Under the pieces are notes generated by a model. The model was not told the DNA's origin and ran no database searches. It saw only the letters and a program-made list of their open reading frames with translations. A stretch of 64,000 nucleotides of DNA, from NCBI RefSeq assembly GCF_002102345.1, contig NZ_LQPP01000041.1, positions 1 to 64,000 on the forward strand, in the 5' to 3' direction. This document shows, piece after piece, positions 1-7,856 of the stretch; position 1 is the stretch's first letter; each line of letters opens with the position of its first letter. This DNA is from Mycolicibacterium peregrinum (lineage in GTDB: Bacteria > Actinomycetota > Actinomycetes > Mycobacteriales > Mycobacteriaceae). A program made the translations under genes and the position numbers.

Positions 1-77
1 TGTGGACCAAGACCGCCGACCAAATCCTGGCCAGCATCGCCAACTACTGCCTACGAATTAACGACTCAGGACACTAG
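1..77 (+). mobile_element. 3' end of an IS630-type transposase gene (runs off left edge)
   Basis: The reading frame opening at base 3 gives WTKTADQILASIANYCLRI and ends at TAG 75-77. A WTK-x-A-x-x-I-L ending is typical of the C-terminus of IS630-family transposases, just after the last catalytic acidic residue. Only 24 residues are inside the window, so neither the DDE triad nor the terminal inverted repeat can be checked. The family call rests on this short tail and on the position next to a repeat-rich, gene-poor junction. Confidence 0.55.
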
Positions 78-97
78 CTCTCCGGTGGTCCGTCGTG

Positions 98-182
98 TCT
101 GCCCGTTGTCTGCCCGTTGTTCCGGCGTGTCCGCCATTGTCACGCCCCGCCATCGTCACGCCCCGCGTTCGTCACGCCCCGC
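98..182. repeat. Short direct repeats: 11-bp x2 and 16-bp x3
   Basis: Two tandem copies of TCTGCCCGTTG (98-108, 109-119) are followed by three adjacent 16-bp units ending in GTCACGCCCCGC (135-150, 151-166, 167-182). The next 16 bases begin the same way but run into the 50-bp palindrome at 185. The 16-bp unit shares its GTCACGC core with that palindrome, so the tandem copies may be slipped or decayed ends of it. No credible gene lies between 78 and 334. Confidence 0.7.
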
Positions 183-184
183 CA

Positions 185-234
185 TTGTCACGCTGGAGTG
201 GCTCTCGAGCCCCAGCGTCACGCTGGAGTGACAA
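185..234. repeat. 50-bp palindromic element, copy 1
   Basis: This copy begins TTGTCAC and ends GTGACAA, with a CTCGAG centre. Its reverse complement matches copy 4 (1927-1976) at most positions, including the CTCGAGAGCCAC block. Four other copies of the same 50-bp length occur in the window. It lies beyond the 3' end of the minus-strand hydrolase gene. Confidence 0.75.
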
Positions 235-256
235 AACAGGCTGGGCCGCGTTCGCT

Positions 257-306
257 TTGTCGCACCAGAGCAGCTATCGACGTCGACAGCCGCTCCAGCG
301 TGACAA
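257..306. repeat. 50-bp palindromic element, copy 2
   Basis: This copy starts TTGTCGC, ends GTGACAA and has a central ATCGACGTCGAC. It is the same length as copies 1, 4 and 5 and lies 22 bp after copy 1. It sits just downstream of the stop codon of the hydrolase gene, where it could also serve as a terminator hairpin. Confidence 0.65.
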
Positions 307-334
307 CGGGTGGCATGGTGCCGGGCAGGACCCG

Positions 335-1165
335 CTAGGCCCGCACGGCGATGGTCGACAGCAGAGCGGCGAGCCGGTCCGGTCGGTCGACCATCGAGAA
401 CGTGCGGGCGCCGTCGATGACCTCAAGGCGGGCCCCGGGGATGATCTTGGCGAGGCGTTCACCGTCGCCGAGTTCGAAGAACACGTCATCGGCCGACCAC
501 GCGATGAGCGTCGGCTTGTCGAATTCGGGCAGCCGTGCGGCCACCTCGGTGGTGACCGCGGTGCGCAACGACCGGGTGAACTGCCGGAGGTCCTCGGCGA
601 TCGCCGGATTCGACAGCGCGGTACGCACCCACTCGTGGGTGAGCGCGTCGATGTTCGAGTGCGCCAGTCCGGCGTACGCCCGCTTGCGCACGGCCGGGAT
701 CCGCACGGCCTGGGTGCCGACCCGGAACAGTGCCTTGGATTTCGCCGCCGCGATGAGCGGTTTGAGGATCGGCGGCGGAAAGTGTTCGAACGCATCGCAA
801 CTCGTCAGCACGAGGGCGCCGATTCGCTCCGGATGATGCACGGCGACCAGTTGGGTGACCACGCCGCCGGTGTCATTGCCGACCAGTACGACGTCGTCGA
901 GATCGAGTGCGGCCAGGGTGTCGGCGACGATGTTCGCCACACCGCGGATGCTCCGGTCGGCGCCCGGCCGGAGCGGCTCGGGATGCGCGCCGAGCGGCCA
1001 GGTCGGGACGATACAGCGGAGGCCCTGCGAGGCCAGGCGTGCGCTCACCTGCCGCCACAGCTGACCGCCCATCATGTACCCGTGCACGAAGACGACCGGT
1101 CTACCGTCCTTGGGGCCGAATTCCTCGTAATGGATGGTTCCGGCGTTAATCTCAATGGTCGACAT
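335..1165 (-). CDS. Alpha/beta hydrolase
   Basis: A 276-residue alpha/beta-hydrolase-fold protein. VVFVHGYMMGGQLW near residue 25 is the oxyanion-loop HG motif, and LVGNDTGGVV near residue 95 is the nucleophile elbow. The elbow has Asp in place of Ser (G-N-D-T-G), as in haloalkane-dehalogenase- and epoxide-hydrolase-like branches. A C-terminal DGARTFSMVDRPDR would supply the catalytic base region. I chose the internal ATG (MSTIEINAG) because GGGAG lies a suitable distance upstream; a longer frame would run 18 codons further. It is divergent from the TetR gene at 1228, so that regulator probably controls it. The substrate is unknown. Confidence 0.8.
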   Translation of the reverse strand: MSTIEINAGTIHYEEFGPKDGRPVVFVHGYMMGGQLWRQVSARLASQGLRCIVPTWPLGAHPEPLRPGADRSIRGVANIVADTLAALDLDDVVLVGNDTGGVVTQLVAVHHPERIGALVLTSCDAFEHFPPPILKPLIAAAKSKALFRVGTQAVRIPAVRKRAYAGLAHSNIDALTHEWVRTALSNPAIAEDLRQFTRSLRTAVTTEVAARLPEFDKPTLIAWSADDVFFELGDGERLAKIIPGARLEVIDGARTFSMVDRPDRLAALLSTIAVRA

Positions 1166-1204
1166 GGATGACTCCCAGCTCGATACACATTTACAAACAG
1201 CGTG

Positions 1205-1219
1205 TCCGTAACTTACCAA
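1205..1219. promoter_or_regulatory. Candidate TetR operator in divergent promoter region
   Basis: GTAACTTAC (1208-1216) is a perfect 9-bp palindrome centred in the 62-bp gap between the divergent hydrolase and TetR genes. Local TetR-family repressors usually bind such a site. The assignment rests on position and symmetry only. Confidence 0.35.
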
Positions 1220-1227
1220 CAGGGTGT

Positions 1228-1833
1228 ATGGAAAACAAGAGACGTACCCAGGAAGAGCGCTCCGCGGCGACCCGCGAGGCGTTGATCGCTGCCGCCAGGA
1301 GACTGTGGGGCGAACGTGGGTATGCCGAGGTGGGCACGCCGGAGATCGCCACGGCCGCCGGGGTTACCCGTGGCGCGATGTACCACCAATTCGCCGACAA
1401 GGCAGCACTTTTCCTCGCGGTGGTGGAGGTGGTGGAGCAGGATGTGATGGGCCGGCTGGCAGCCGAGGTGGCCGCATCGGGTGCGACGACGCCGGCGGAT
1501 GCGATCCGGGCCGCGGTCGACGGCTGGCTGGAGGTGTCCGGTGATCCCGAGGTGCGGCAGTTGGTCCTGCTCGACGCCCCGAGTGTGCTCGGTTGGGCAG
1601 GCTTCCGCGACGTCGCCCAGCGCTACAGCCTCGGGATGACCGAGCAGCTGCTGGCCGAGGCGATCAAGGCAGGCCAGCTCGCGAAGCAGCCGGTGCGGGC
1701 GTTGGCTCACGTGCTGATCGGTGCGCTCGACGAGGCGGCCATGGCCATCGCCACCGCGGAGGATCCGAAGAAGGCCCGCCGCGAGATCAGGCAGGTGTTA
1801 CGGCGCCTGATCGACGCGATGTTGACGGGCTAG
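1228..1833 (+). CDS. TetR/AcrR-family transcriptional regulator
   Basis: A 201-residue protein. The N-terminal helix-turn-helix reads RREAL-type AATREALIAAARRLWGER, then VGTPEIATAAGVTRGAMYHQF, the classic TetR DNA-recognition helix, within residues 10-60. The rest is the helical ligand-binding domain. I took the ATG giving MENKRRTQEERS because it starts right at the conserved domain; a longer frame begins at 1168 inside the divergent promoter region. It is expected to repress itself and the divergent hydrolase. The ligand is unknown. Confidence 0.88.
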   Translation: MENKRRTQEERSAATREALIAAARRLWGERGYAEVGTPEIATAAGVTRGAMYHQFADKAALFLAVVEVVEQDVMGRLAAEVAASGATTPADAIRAAVDGWLEVSGDPEVRQLVLLDAPSVLGWAGFRDVAQRYSLGMTEQLLAEAIKAGQLAKQPVRALAHVLIGALDEAAMAIATAEDPKKARREIRQVLRRLIDAMLTG

Positions 1834-1854
1834 TTACTCCCCGCGCCGCCGGCT

Positions 1855-1904
1855 TTGTCACGCCAGGGTGGCTGTCGGCTTCGGGAGCCACTCTGGCGTG
1901 ACAC
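1855..1904. repeat. 50-bp palindromic element, copy 3
   Basis: Arms GTCACGCCAGGGTGGCT and AGCCACTCTGGCGTGAC pair with one mismatch around a 12-nt loop, and the element opens TTGTCAC. It lies 22 bp after the TetR stop, so it could act as a terminator hairpin despite lacking a T-tract. Confidence 0.7.
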
Positions 1905-1926
1905 AGGGGAGTCGGGCCGCACTGAA

Positions 1927-1976
1927 TTGTCACGCTGGCGTGACGCTCGGGCTCGAGAGCCACGCTAGCGTGACAA
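1927..1976. repeat. 50-bp palindromic element, copy 4
   Basis: This copy starts TTGTCACGCTGGCGTGACGC and ends CACGCTAGCGTGACAA. It closely matches the reverse complement of copy 1. Its last bases (GTGACAA) run directly into the 15-bp tandem array that follows, suggesting the array grew from the end of the element. Confidence 0.75.
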
Positions 1977-1980
1977 AGGC

Positions 1981-2070
1981 AAACGTGACAAAGGCAAACG
2001 TGACAAAGACAAACGTGACAAAGACAAACGTGACAAAGACAAACGTGACAAAGACAAACGTGACAGTGAC
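1981..2070. repeat. 15-bp tandem repeat, six units
   Basis: The unit AAACGTGACAAAGAC is repeated with no gaps: one AAAGGC variant first, four identical copies, and a last diverged copy ending CAGTGAC. The period is a multiple of three, so one frame reads as a pentapeptide repeat (K-T-N-V-T), but no coding signal supports translation. The array lies between the convergent 3' ends of the TetR gene and the thiolase gene and looks like a VNTR. Confidence 0.9.
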
Positions 2071-2094
2071 AAAACGCGGCGACCGCGGCGGCAG

Positions 2095-3285
2095 TTACCG
2101 CTCGGCGCGCTGGTAGGCGGTCACGACGGCCGCGCCGCCGAGGTCGATGTTGTGCTGCAGGGCCGCGTTGACGCCGTCGACCTGACGCTTGTCGGCGGTG
2201 CCGCGCAATTGCCAGGTCAGCTCGGAGCACTGGGCCAGGCCCGTCGCGCCCAGGGGGTGGCCCTTGGAGATCAGCCCGCCGGACGGGTTGACCACCCAGC
2301 GACCGCCGTAGGTGGTGTCGTTGTTGTCGATCAGCCGCGGCGCCTCACCCTCGCCACACAGGCCCAGCGCTTCGTACAGCAGCAGCTCGTTGGCGGAGAA
2401 GCAGTCGTGCAGTTCGATGACCTGGAAGTCCTCGGGTCCGAGGCCGGACTGTGCGTAGACCTGTTGGGCGGCTTGGACATTCATGTCGTAGCCGATGATG
2501 TTGGCGGCGCTGCCATCGAAGGTCGAGGCGAAGTCGGTGGTCATCGCCTGCCCGACGATCTCGACGGCCTGCGAGGCCAGTCCGTGCTTGTCGACGAACG
2601 CCTCGCTGGCCACGATCGCAGCACCCGACCCGTCGGAGGTGGGGGAGCACTGCAGTTTGGTCAGCGGATCGGAGATCATCTTGGCGCCCAGGATGTCGTC
2701 GAGGGTGTACTCGTCCTGGAACTGCGCATAGGGGTTGTTGACCGAATGCTTGTGGTTCTTGTAGCCGATCTTCGCGAAATGCTCGGCCGTGGTGCCGTAC
2801 TTCTTCATGTGCTCGCGGCCGGCGGCGCCGAACATCCACGGTGCGACGGGGAAGGCGAACTCGTCGATCTCGGCCAGCGCCTTGACGTGCTTGCCCAGCG
2901 GAGACTCGCGGTCCTGGGCGCCCGCCTGAAGCGAGCCCGGCTGCATCTTCTCGAAGCCCAGCGCCATGGTGCAATCGGCCAGGCCGCCGCGAATCGCCTG
3001 TGCGGCAAGGTAAAGCGCGGTCGAACCGGTGGAACAGTTGTTGTTGACGTTGACGATCGGAATGCCGGTCATGCCGAGCTCGTAGAGCGCGCGCTGGCCC
3101 GAGGTGGAATCACCCGAGCAGTACCCGACGTAGCCCTGCTGCACCTGGTCGTAGGAGATGCCGGCGTCCTCGAGCGCCTTCGTGCCCGACTCGCGTGCCA
3201 TGTCGGGGTAATCCCAACCTTCACGCCGACCGGGCTTCTCGAACTTCGTCATCCCCACACCGACGACAAACACTTTGTTAGCCAT
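2095..3285 (-). CDS. ltp1: SCP-x/Ltp1-type thiolase (lipid-transfer protein)
   Basis: A 396-residue thiolase-fold enzyme. The nucleophilic cysteine lies in VNNNCSTGSTAL (about residue 87), and the other active-site blocks are ELHDCFSANE (about residue 296) and SGGLISKGHPLGATG (about residue 345). The family includes mycobacterial Ltp proteins that act on acyl-CoA thioesters during sterol side-chain breakdown. The sequence closely resembles what I recall of M. tuberculosis Ltp1 (Rv2790c), over the same length. The start MANKVFVVGVGM puts the conserved GVGMTKFE block at the usual position; four upstream codons are excluded. It lies 15 bp downstream of the DoxX-like gene on the same strand, so the two may be co-transcribed. 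Confidence 0.85.
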   Translation of the reverse strand: MANKVFVVGVGMTKFEKPGRREGWDYPDMARESGTKALEDAGISYDQVQQGYVGYCSGDSTSGQRALYELGMTGIPIVNVNNNCSTGSTALYLAAQAIRGGLADCTMALGFEKMQPGSLQAGAQDRESPLGKHVKALAEIDEFAFPVAPWMFGAAGREHMKKYGTTAEHFAKIGYKNHKHSVNNPYAQFQDEYTLDDILGAKMISDPLTKLQCSPTSDGSGAAIVASEAFVDKHGLASQAVEIVGQAMTTDFASTFDGSAANIIGYDMNVQAAQQVYAQSGLGPEDFQVIELHDCFSANELLLYEALGLCGEGEAPRLIDNNDTTYGGRWVVNPSGGLISKGHPLGATGLAQCSELTWQLRGTADKRQVDGVNAALQHNIDLGGAAVVTAYQRAER

Positions 3286-3300
3286 GCAACGGAACATACT

Positions 3301-3696
3301 TCATCGTGAATTCGGGGCGACCGTCTTCAACTGGAGTTGCCGCAGCCGCACCACCAGCGCCGCCCCGGCCAGCACAGACAACAACCCGAGCTGCCACCAG
3401 TTCGCCGGGTTGCCGCCGTCGCGGTCCAGGAAATGATTGACCGCGTGCAGGGTGTTGGCCACCAGGAAGCCCGTCAGCACCACGGCGATCACGTCGCGCC
3501 ACCAGAGCGCGAACAGCATCGTCACCGCGATCCCGATCTGGAAGACGCCGGCATCGTGCAGGAAGTGGACGTGGTTGGGCCAGTTCGCCCACTGGGCGAA
3601 CGACGCCGGGTCGATGCGCATCCACACCCCGGTCACCAGCATGCTCAACGCCGCCAGGACCACGACGATCTGAATGAATTTCATCTGCATGACCAT
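3301..3696 (-). CDS. Small DoxX-like integral membrane protein
   Basis: A 131-residue protein with four hydrophobic segments: FIQIVVVLAALSMLVTGVWM, IGIAVTMLFAL, VIAVVLTGFLVANTLHAVNHF and LGLLSVLAGAALVVRL. This is the four-helix layout of DoxX/DUF4149-like proteins. A second ATG four codons in (MKFIQ) is an alternative start. The gene is directly upstream of, and co-directional with, the Ltp1-type thiolase. Its function is not known; no enzymatic motif is visible. Confidence 0.7.
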   Translation of the reverse strand: MVMQMKFIQIVVVLAALSMLVTGVWMRIDPASFAQWANWPNHVHFLHDAGVFQIGIAVTMLFALWWRDVIAVVLTGFLVANTLHAVNHFLDRDGGNPANWWQLGLLSVLAGAALVVRLRQLQLKTVAPNSR

Positions 3697-3759
3697 CAGA
3701 CGGCACAGCCCGCCGGGATGTGACAGTCACGTTTGGCCCGGCGGTCTCGTCCATGGAGC

Positions 3760-3897
3760 ATGACCTACCTCGCCGACCATTCCCTGCTGCTGACCGTGCC
3801 GGCATTTCTCCCGGCGGTTCTGGTGGTACTCGTCGTCTCGTACGTCGCGCGGCGGGAACGTACTTCCGCTGACGACGAGGGTGGTGTAGACCAGTAG
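3760..3897 (+). CDS. Small single-pass membrane protein (45 aa)
   Basis: A 45-residue ORF, MTYLADHSLLLTVPAFLPAV..., with one transmembrane segment (about residues 8-29), a basic ARRER stop-transfer end and an acidic tail (SADDEGGVDQ). This is a convincing small-membrane-protein layout. The ribosome-binding site is weak: GGAG lies almost on the ATG, so the start is tentative. Its TAG stop is the first three bases of the KstR-like operator at 3895. The next gene begins 31 bp later. The function is unknown. Confidence 0.5.
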   Translation: MTYLADHSLLLTVPAFLPAVLVVLVVSYVARRERTSADDEGGVDQ

Positions 3898-3908
3898 AAC
3901 GTGTTCTA
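3895..3908. promoter_or_regulatory. KstR-type operator (TAGAACGTGTTCTA)
   Basis: TAGAACGTGTTCTA fits the published mycobacterial KstR consensus TnnAACnnGTTnnA at every fixed position and is an inverted repeat with 6-bp arms. It lies 20 bp before the start of the DapB-like reductase, where a bound repressor would block transcription. KstR is the TetR-family repressor of the cholesterol catabolism regulon. The stop codon of the preceding small ORF is embedded in the site. Confidence 0.75.
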
Positions 3909-3927
3909 GTTTCGCCGAGGAGGGGTC

Positions 3928-4983
3928 TTGACGCTCAAAGTCGTGCAGTGGGCAACCGGTGGCGTCGGCGTGGCCGCCATCAAAGGCGTGCTGGAACACC
4001 CTGACCTGGAGTTGGTCGGCTGCTGGGTGCACTCGGACGCCAAGAACGGCAAGGACGTCGGCGAGCTGATCGGCACCGAGCCGATCGGGGTCACCGCGAC
4101 CAACAGCGCCGAGGAGATCCTGGCCCTCGACGCGGACGCGGTGATCTACTCGCCGCTGATCCCGAACCCCGACGAGGTCGCCGCGCTGCTGCGGTCGGGC
4201 AAGAACGTGATCACCCCGGTCGGCTGGCTGTACCCGAGCGAGAAGCAGGCCGCACCGATGCGGGCCGCGGCACTGGAAGGCAACGCCACGCTGCACGGCA
4301 CCGGCATCGCGCCCGGCGGGATCAGCGAGAAGTTCCCGCTGGTGTTCTCAGCGATGGCGACGGGGGTGAACTTTGTTCGCGCCGAAGAGTTCTCCGACCT
4401 GCGCACCTATGACGCGCCCGACGTGGTGCGCCATGTCATGGGATTCGGCGGTACCCCCGACACCGCGCTGAGCGGGCCGATGCAGAAGATGCTCGACGGC
4501 GGCTTCATCCAGGCCGTCAAGATGGTCGTCGACCACATCGGGTTCAAGATCGACCCACGGATCCGCGCCACGCAGGAGATCGCCGTGGCCACCGCACCCA
4601 TCGACTCGCCGATCGGCGTGATCGAACCCGGCCAGGTGGCAGGCCGCAAGTTCCACTGGGAGGCCCTCGTCGACGGTGAACCCGTCGTGCGGGTCACCGT
4701 CAACTGGCTGATGGGGGAGGAAAACCTCGACCCCGCATGGAATTTCGGGCCGGCCGGGCAGCGCTACGAGATGGAGGTCCGCGGCAACCCGGACTTCACC
4801 GTCATCATCAAGGGCTTCCAGTCCGAGGCTGGTGAGGAGGGCCCCGAGTCAGGGGTCGTCGCGACTGCCGCGCACTGCGTCAACTCGGTGCCCGCGGTGT
4901 GTGCCGCCAAACCCGGCGTGGTGACCTACCCGGACCTGCCGCTGATCAGCGGGAAGGCCGCGCCCAAGCTCGCCGGCGGATAA
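3928..4983 (+). CDS. DapB-like NAD(P)-binding reductase (Rv1059-type)
   Basis: A 351-residue protein with an N-terminal Rossmann motif, VVQWATGGVGVAAIKGVLEHPDLELVG, as in dihydrodipicolinate-reductase-like and 2,4-diaminopentanoate-dehydrogenase-like proteins. A GTGIAPGG loop follows near residue 125. Mycobacteria carry many such paralogs and most are uncharacterised. The start is TTG, supported by GAGGAGGGG a few bases upstream. The KstR-type operator 20 bp upstream suggests a role in sterol or steroid breakdown rather than lysine synthesis. The substrate is unknown. Confidence 0.8.
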   Translation: MTLKVVQWATGGVGVAAIKGVLEHPDLELVGCWVHSDAKNGKDVGELIGTEPIGVTATNSAEEILALDADAVIYSPLIPNPDEVAALLRSGKNVITPVGWLYPSEKQAAPMRAAALEGNATLHGTGIAPGGISEKFPLVFSAMATGVNFVRAEEFSDLRTYDAPDVVRHVMGFGGTPDTALSGPMQKMLDGGFIQAVKMVVDHIGFKIDPRIRATQEIAVATAPIDSPIGVIEPGQVAGRKFHWEALVDGEPVVRVTVNWLMGEENLDPAWNFGPAGQRYEMEVRGNPDFTVIIKGFQSEAGEEGPESGVVATAAHCVNSVPAVCAAKPGVVTYPDLPLISGKAAPKLAGG

Positions 4984-4986
4984 ACC

Positions 4987-6042
4987 TCAGGGCCGCACCA
5001 GGATCCGGATCGGGTTACCCTCCTGGCGCTCCAGCTTGTCGATGCCGAGGGCAATATCCTCCAGCGACACGATCTCGCTGATCGAGCGAGAGAGGTCGAG
5101 TCGGCCCAGCGACACCAGCGTCGCCAACGTGGAGATGTCGACGTTCTGATAACCCAGGTGACCGAGCACCTGTTTCTGGGTCAGACCGAACAACGACGTC
5201 GGCCCGATCGTCGGCTCCTGGGCACTCATCCCGACCGCGACCAGCCGACCGCCGACGGTCAGCTGGCTCAGCGCCTGCTCGAACGTCGACTTGAGCCCCA
5301 CGGCGTCGAACGCCACGTCCAGACCCCGGCCGCCGGTGACGTCGGCGATCTTCTCGCCCAGTCGCTCGTCGGCGGCGTCGAACGCATAATCGGCGCCGAG
5401 TTCCAGCGCCCGCTCCAGCACCTCGGGCTTGATATCGATGGCCACCACCGGCACCGCGCCCACCAACCGCGCCAGCTGCGCGATGTGCGTACCGACACCA
5501 CCAAGTCCCCACACCCCGACCGATTCGCCGATCCCGACCTTGCCGGTGCGCACCACCGCGCCGTACGGCGTCGATACCGCGTCGGCGAGGATGGCGGCCT
5601 GCTCCAGTGGCACGTTGTCCGGAACCCGCGTCAGCCCGACCGCCTGCGCGAGCGTGTATTCGGCCCATGCCCCGTCATAAGCGAAGGCCATCAACCGGAT
5701 TCGCATGCAATTGGCGATGTCGCCGCGAGCGCAGTTCGGACACTCCATGCAGGGCCGGCCCGCCGCCACGATGACGCGGTCGCCCTCGGCCCAACCGGTG
5801 ACGCCGGGGCCGAGCCGCGCGATGGTGCCCGACGCCTCGTGGCCCTGTGTCACCACCGGCGCCTGCGCGGGGAAGGTGCCGTTGATCAGGCTCAGGTCGG
5901 AATGGCAGATCCCGCAGAACGCCACCTTGACCAGAACCTCGCCCGGCCCCGGTTCCGGGATTGGAACATCCTCCACCACAACTCTTTTGGTGTCAGCGTA
6001 GAAGCGCTCGGCCCGCATGGTCGGCCCAAGATCGGATGTCAT
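4987..6042 (-). CDS. Zinc-dependent alcohol dehydrogenase (MDR family)
   Basis: A 351-residue medium-chain dehydrogenase. Catalytic zinc ligands lie in CGICHSD (about residue 44) and GHE (about residue 67). The structural zinc site is CMECPNCARGDIANC, four Cys in the standard C-x2-C-x2-C-x7-C spacing. The nucleotide-binding motif is GVWGLGGVGTHIAQLA. The start MTSDLG has AAGGGG upstream; the longer frame adds 13 codons. The gene is convergent with the DapB-like gene, with only 3 bp between stop codons. The substrate is not evident. Confidence 0.88.
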   Translation of the reverse strand: MTSDLGPTMRAERFYADTKRVVVEDVPIPEPGPGEVLVKVAFCGICHSDLSLINGTFPAQAPVVTQGHEASGTIARLGPGVTGWAEGDRVIVAAGRPCMECPNCARGDIANCMRIRLMAFAYDGAWAEYTLAQAVGLTRVPDNVPLEQAAILADAVSTPYGAVVRTGKVGIGESVGVWGLGGVGTHIAQLARLVGAVPVVAIDIKPEVLERALELGADYAFDAADERLGEKIADVTGGRGLDVAFDAVGLKSTFEQALSQLTVGGRLVAVGMSAQEPTIGPTSLFGLTQKQVLGHLGYQNVDISTLATLVSLGRLDLSRSISEIVSLEDIALGIDKLERQEGNPIRILVRP

Positions 6043-6107
6043 GGCGTCCCCTTCTTGTACCCGGCTACTATCGGAAATCATGGCACTTCATCGGGCGGGC
6101 TGAGGGC

Positions 6108-6962
6108 ATGTGCCGATTGTTCGGTCTGCACGCCGGGCGCCGGCTCGTGCCGGCCACCTTCTGGCTGCTGGACGCGCCCGACAACCTTGCCGAGCAGAGC
6201 AGGCACAACCCCGACGGGACCGGCCTGGGCGTATTCGGGGCCGACGGCGTCGCAGTCCTGCACAAGGAGCCCGTGGCGGCCTGGCAAGATTCCGAATTCG
6301 CCACGGAGGCACACGATGTCACCGCTACGACGTTCATCGCGCACGTCCGTTACGCGTCGACCGGGGCGCTCGACGTTGCGAACACCCATCCCTTTCTCCA
6401 GGACGGCCGGATCTTCGCGCACAACGGCGTCGTCGAAGGCTTGCCGGACCTCGATGAGCGGCTGAAAGAACTGGGAGCCGCGGACCTGGTCAAAGGCCAG
6501 ACCGACTCGGAACGCGTCTTCGCGCTCATCACCGCGGCCGTCCGGGCCAACGGCGGTGACGTCGGCGCGGGCGTCGCCGAGGCCATCGGCTGGCTGGCCG
6601 ACAACGTGCCGATCTACGCCGTCAATCTCCTGCTCAGCACGGCCACCGACATGTGGGCCCTGCGCTACCCCGACATCCACGACCTGTACGTGCTCGACCG
6701 CAGAAACCCGGCACAGCGCCGCCTGCGCCTGCGCAGCGCTCGGATCCGTGCCGAATCCGAACACCTGACCTCCCAGCCGTCGGTGGTGTTCGCCAGCGAA
6801 CCGATGGACGGTGAGGACTGGCAGCTCATCGCCCCCGGCGAACTGGTGCACGTCGACGCGGACCTGCGGATCGACCGGCAGCCGGCATTTCCGGACCCGC
6901 CACGTCACCTGCTGCACCGCGACGACCTGTCCGCGAAGGCGGCCGCGTCGCAGCACGCGTAG
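6108..6962 (+). CDS. Class II glutamine amidotransferase (Rv1061-type)
   Basis: A 284-residue Ntn-type glutaminase. Met is followed directly by Cys2 (MCRLFGL), the expected N-terminal nucleophile after Met removal, which fixes the start. Other class II blocks are HNPDGTGLGVF, FIAHVRYASTG, NTHPFLQDGRIFAHNGVVEG and a TDSERVF segment. It resembles stand-alone YafJ/EgtC-like amidotransferases; no synthase domain is attached. It is followed 35 bp later by a patatin gene on the same strand, the same order as Rv1061-Rv1062. The acceptor is unknown. Confidence 0.87.
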   Translation: MCRLFGLHAGRRLVPATFWLLDAPDNLAEQSRHNPDGTGLGVFGADGVAVLHKEPVAAWQDSEFATEAHDVTATTFIAHVRYASTGALDVANTHPFLQDGRIFAHNGVVEGLPDLDERLKELGAADLVKGQTDSERVFALITAAVRANGGDVGAGVAEAIGWLADNVPIYAVNLLLSTATDMWALRYPDIHDLYVLDRRNPAQRRLRLRSARIRAESEHLTSQPSVVFASEPMDGEDWQLIAPGELVHVDADLRIDRQPAFPDPPRHLLHRDDLSAKAAASQHA

Positions 6963-6997
6963 CTGCCCCTCCCGGAGCCCTGGCACACTCGACTGTC

Positions 6998-7855
6998 GTG
7001 ACTTCCAAACGCGCACTGGTCCTCGCCGGTGGCGGTATCGCAGGCATCGCCTGGGAAACCGGCATCCTGCAGGGCATCGCCGACGAATCCCCCGAAACAG
7101 CCGAAGCGCTGCTGGCCGCCGACGTGCTGGTCGGAACGTCGGCGGGTTCGACGGTGTCCGCGCAGATCGGCAGCGGGCAGCTTCTGGAGGCGCTGTTCGA
7201 GCGCCAGATCGGCGCAGAATCGGCCGAACTCGATCCCGGCGTGAGCATCGACACCGTCACCGACCTGTTCGTCAAGGCCGTGCTGACACCCAACACCACC
7301 AAGGCGCAGAAGCTGCAGCAGATCGGCGCCGTGGCACTGAGCGCGGCGACGGTCGATCCGACCGTGCGGCGCAAGGTCATCGAAGCACGTCTGCCGTCGC
7401 ACGACTGGCCCTCTCGAGTGCTGCGGATCTCGGCCGTCGACATCGACACCGGCGAACTGGTGACGCTGGACCGGGACTCGGGTGTCTCACTGGTCGACGC
7501 GGTGGAGGCCAGTTGCGCGGTACCCGCGGTGTGGCCGATCGTGACGATCGCCGGCCGCCGGTTCATGGACGGCGGCATCGGCAGTGCGGTCAACATGGTG
7601 CTGGCCGCCGACTGCGACACCGTGGTGGCCCTGGTGCCGCAGGGCCGCTCGACACCGTCACCCTTCGGGACCGGCGCCGCGCAGGAGGTTGACGGCTTCG
7701 ACGGACGGTCGCTCGGGATCTTCGCCGACGACGAGTCCCTGGCCGCCTTCGGGGAGAACCCGCTGAACCCCGCCTGCCGGGTACCCTCGGCACAGGCCGG
7801 ACGGGCCCAGGGACGGAGGGTGGCGGCCGAGGTCTCGAAGTTCCTGAAGGGCTGA
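6998..7855 (+). CDS. Patatin-like phospholipase (Rv1062-type)
   Basis: A 285-residue protein with patatin features: glycine-rich oxyanion loop LVLAGGGIAGIAWETG (about residue 8), nucleophile elbow GTSAGS (about residue 48) and the catalytic Asp in FMDGGIGSAVN (about residue 190). A Ser-Asp dyad of this type hydrolyses acyl ester bonds in lipids. The start is GTG. The gene is convergent with the second patatin at 7857, with one base between the stop codons. The lipid substrate is unknown. Confidence 0.85.
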   Translation: MTSKRALVLAGGGIAGIAWETGILQGIADESPETAEALLAADVLVGTSAGSTVSAQIGSGQLLEALFERQIGAESAELDPGVSIDTVTDLFVKAVLTPNTTKAQKLQQIGAVALSAATVDPTVRRKVIEARLPSHDWPSRVLRISAVDIDTGELVTLDRDSGVSLVDAVEASCAVPAVWPIVTIAGRRFMDGGIGSAVNMVLAADCDTVVALVPQGRSTPSPFGTGAAQEVDGFDGRSLGIFADDESLAAFGENPLNPACRVPSAQAGRAQGRRVAAEVSKFLKG

Positions 7856-7856
7856 C

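Noticed and set aside
95..1171. A 358-codon plus-strand frame over the first repeats and hydrolase
   Set aside because: It is antisense to the alpha/beta hydrolase, which has conserved motifs, and its N-terminal part only translates the repeat array.
1981..2070. Possible CRISPR array
   Set aside because: Repeats are 15 bp and directly abutting with no spacers, and there are no cas genes. It is a simple tandem repeat.
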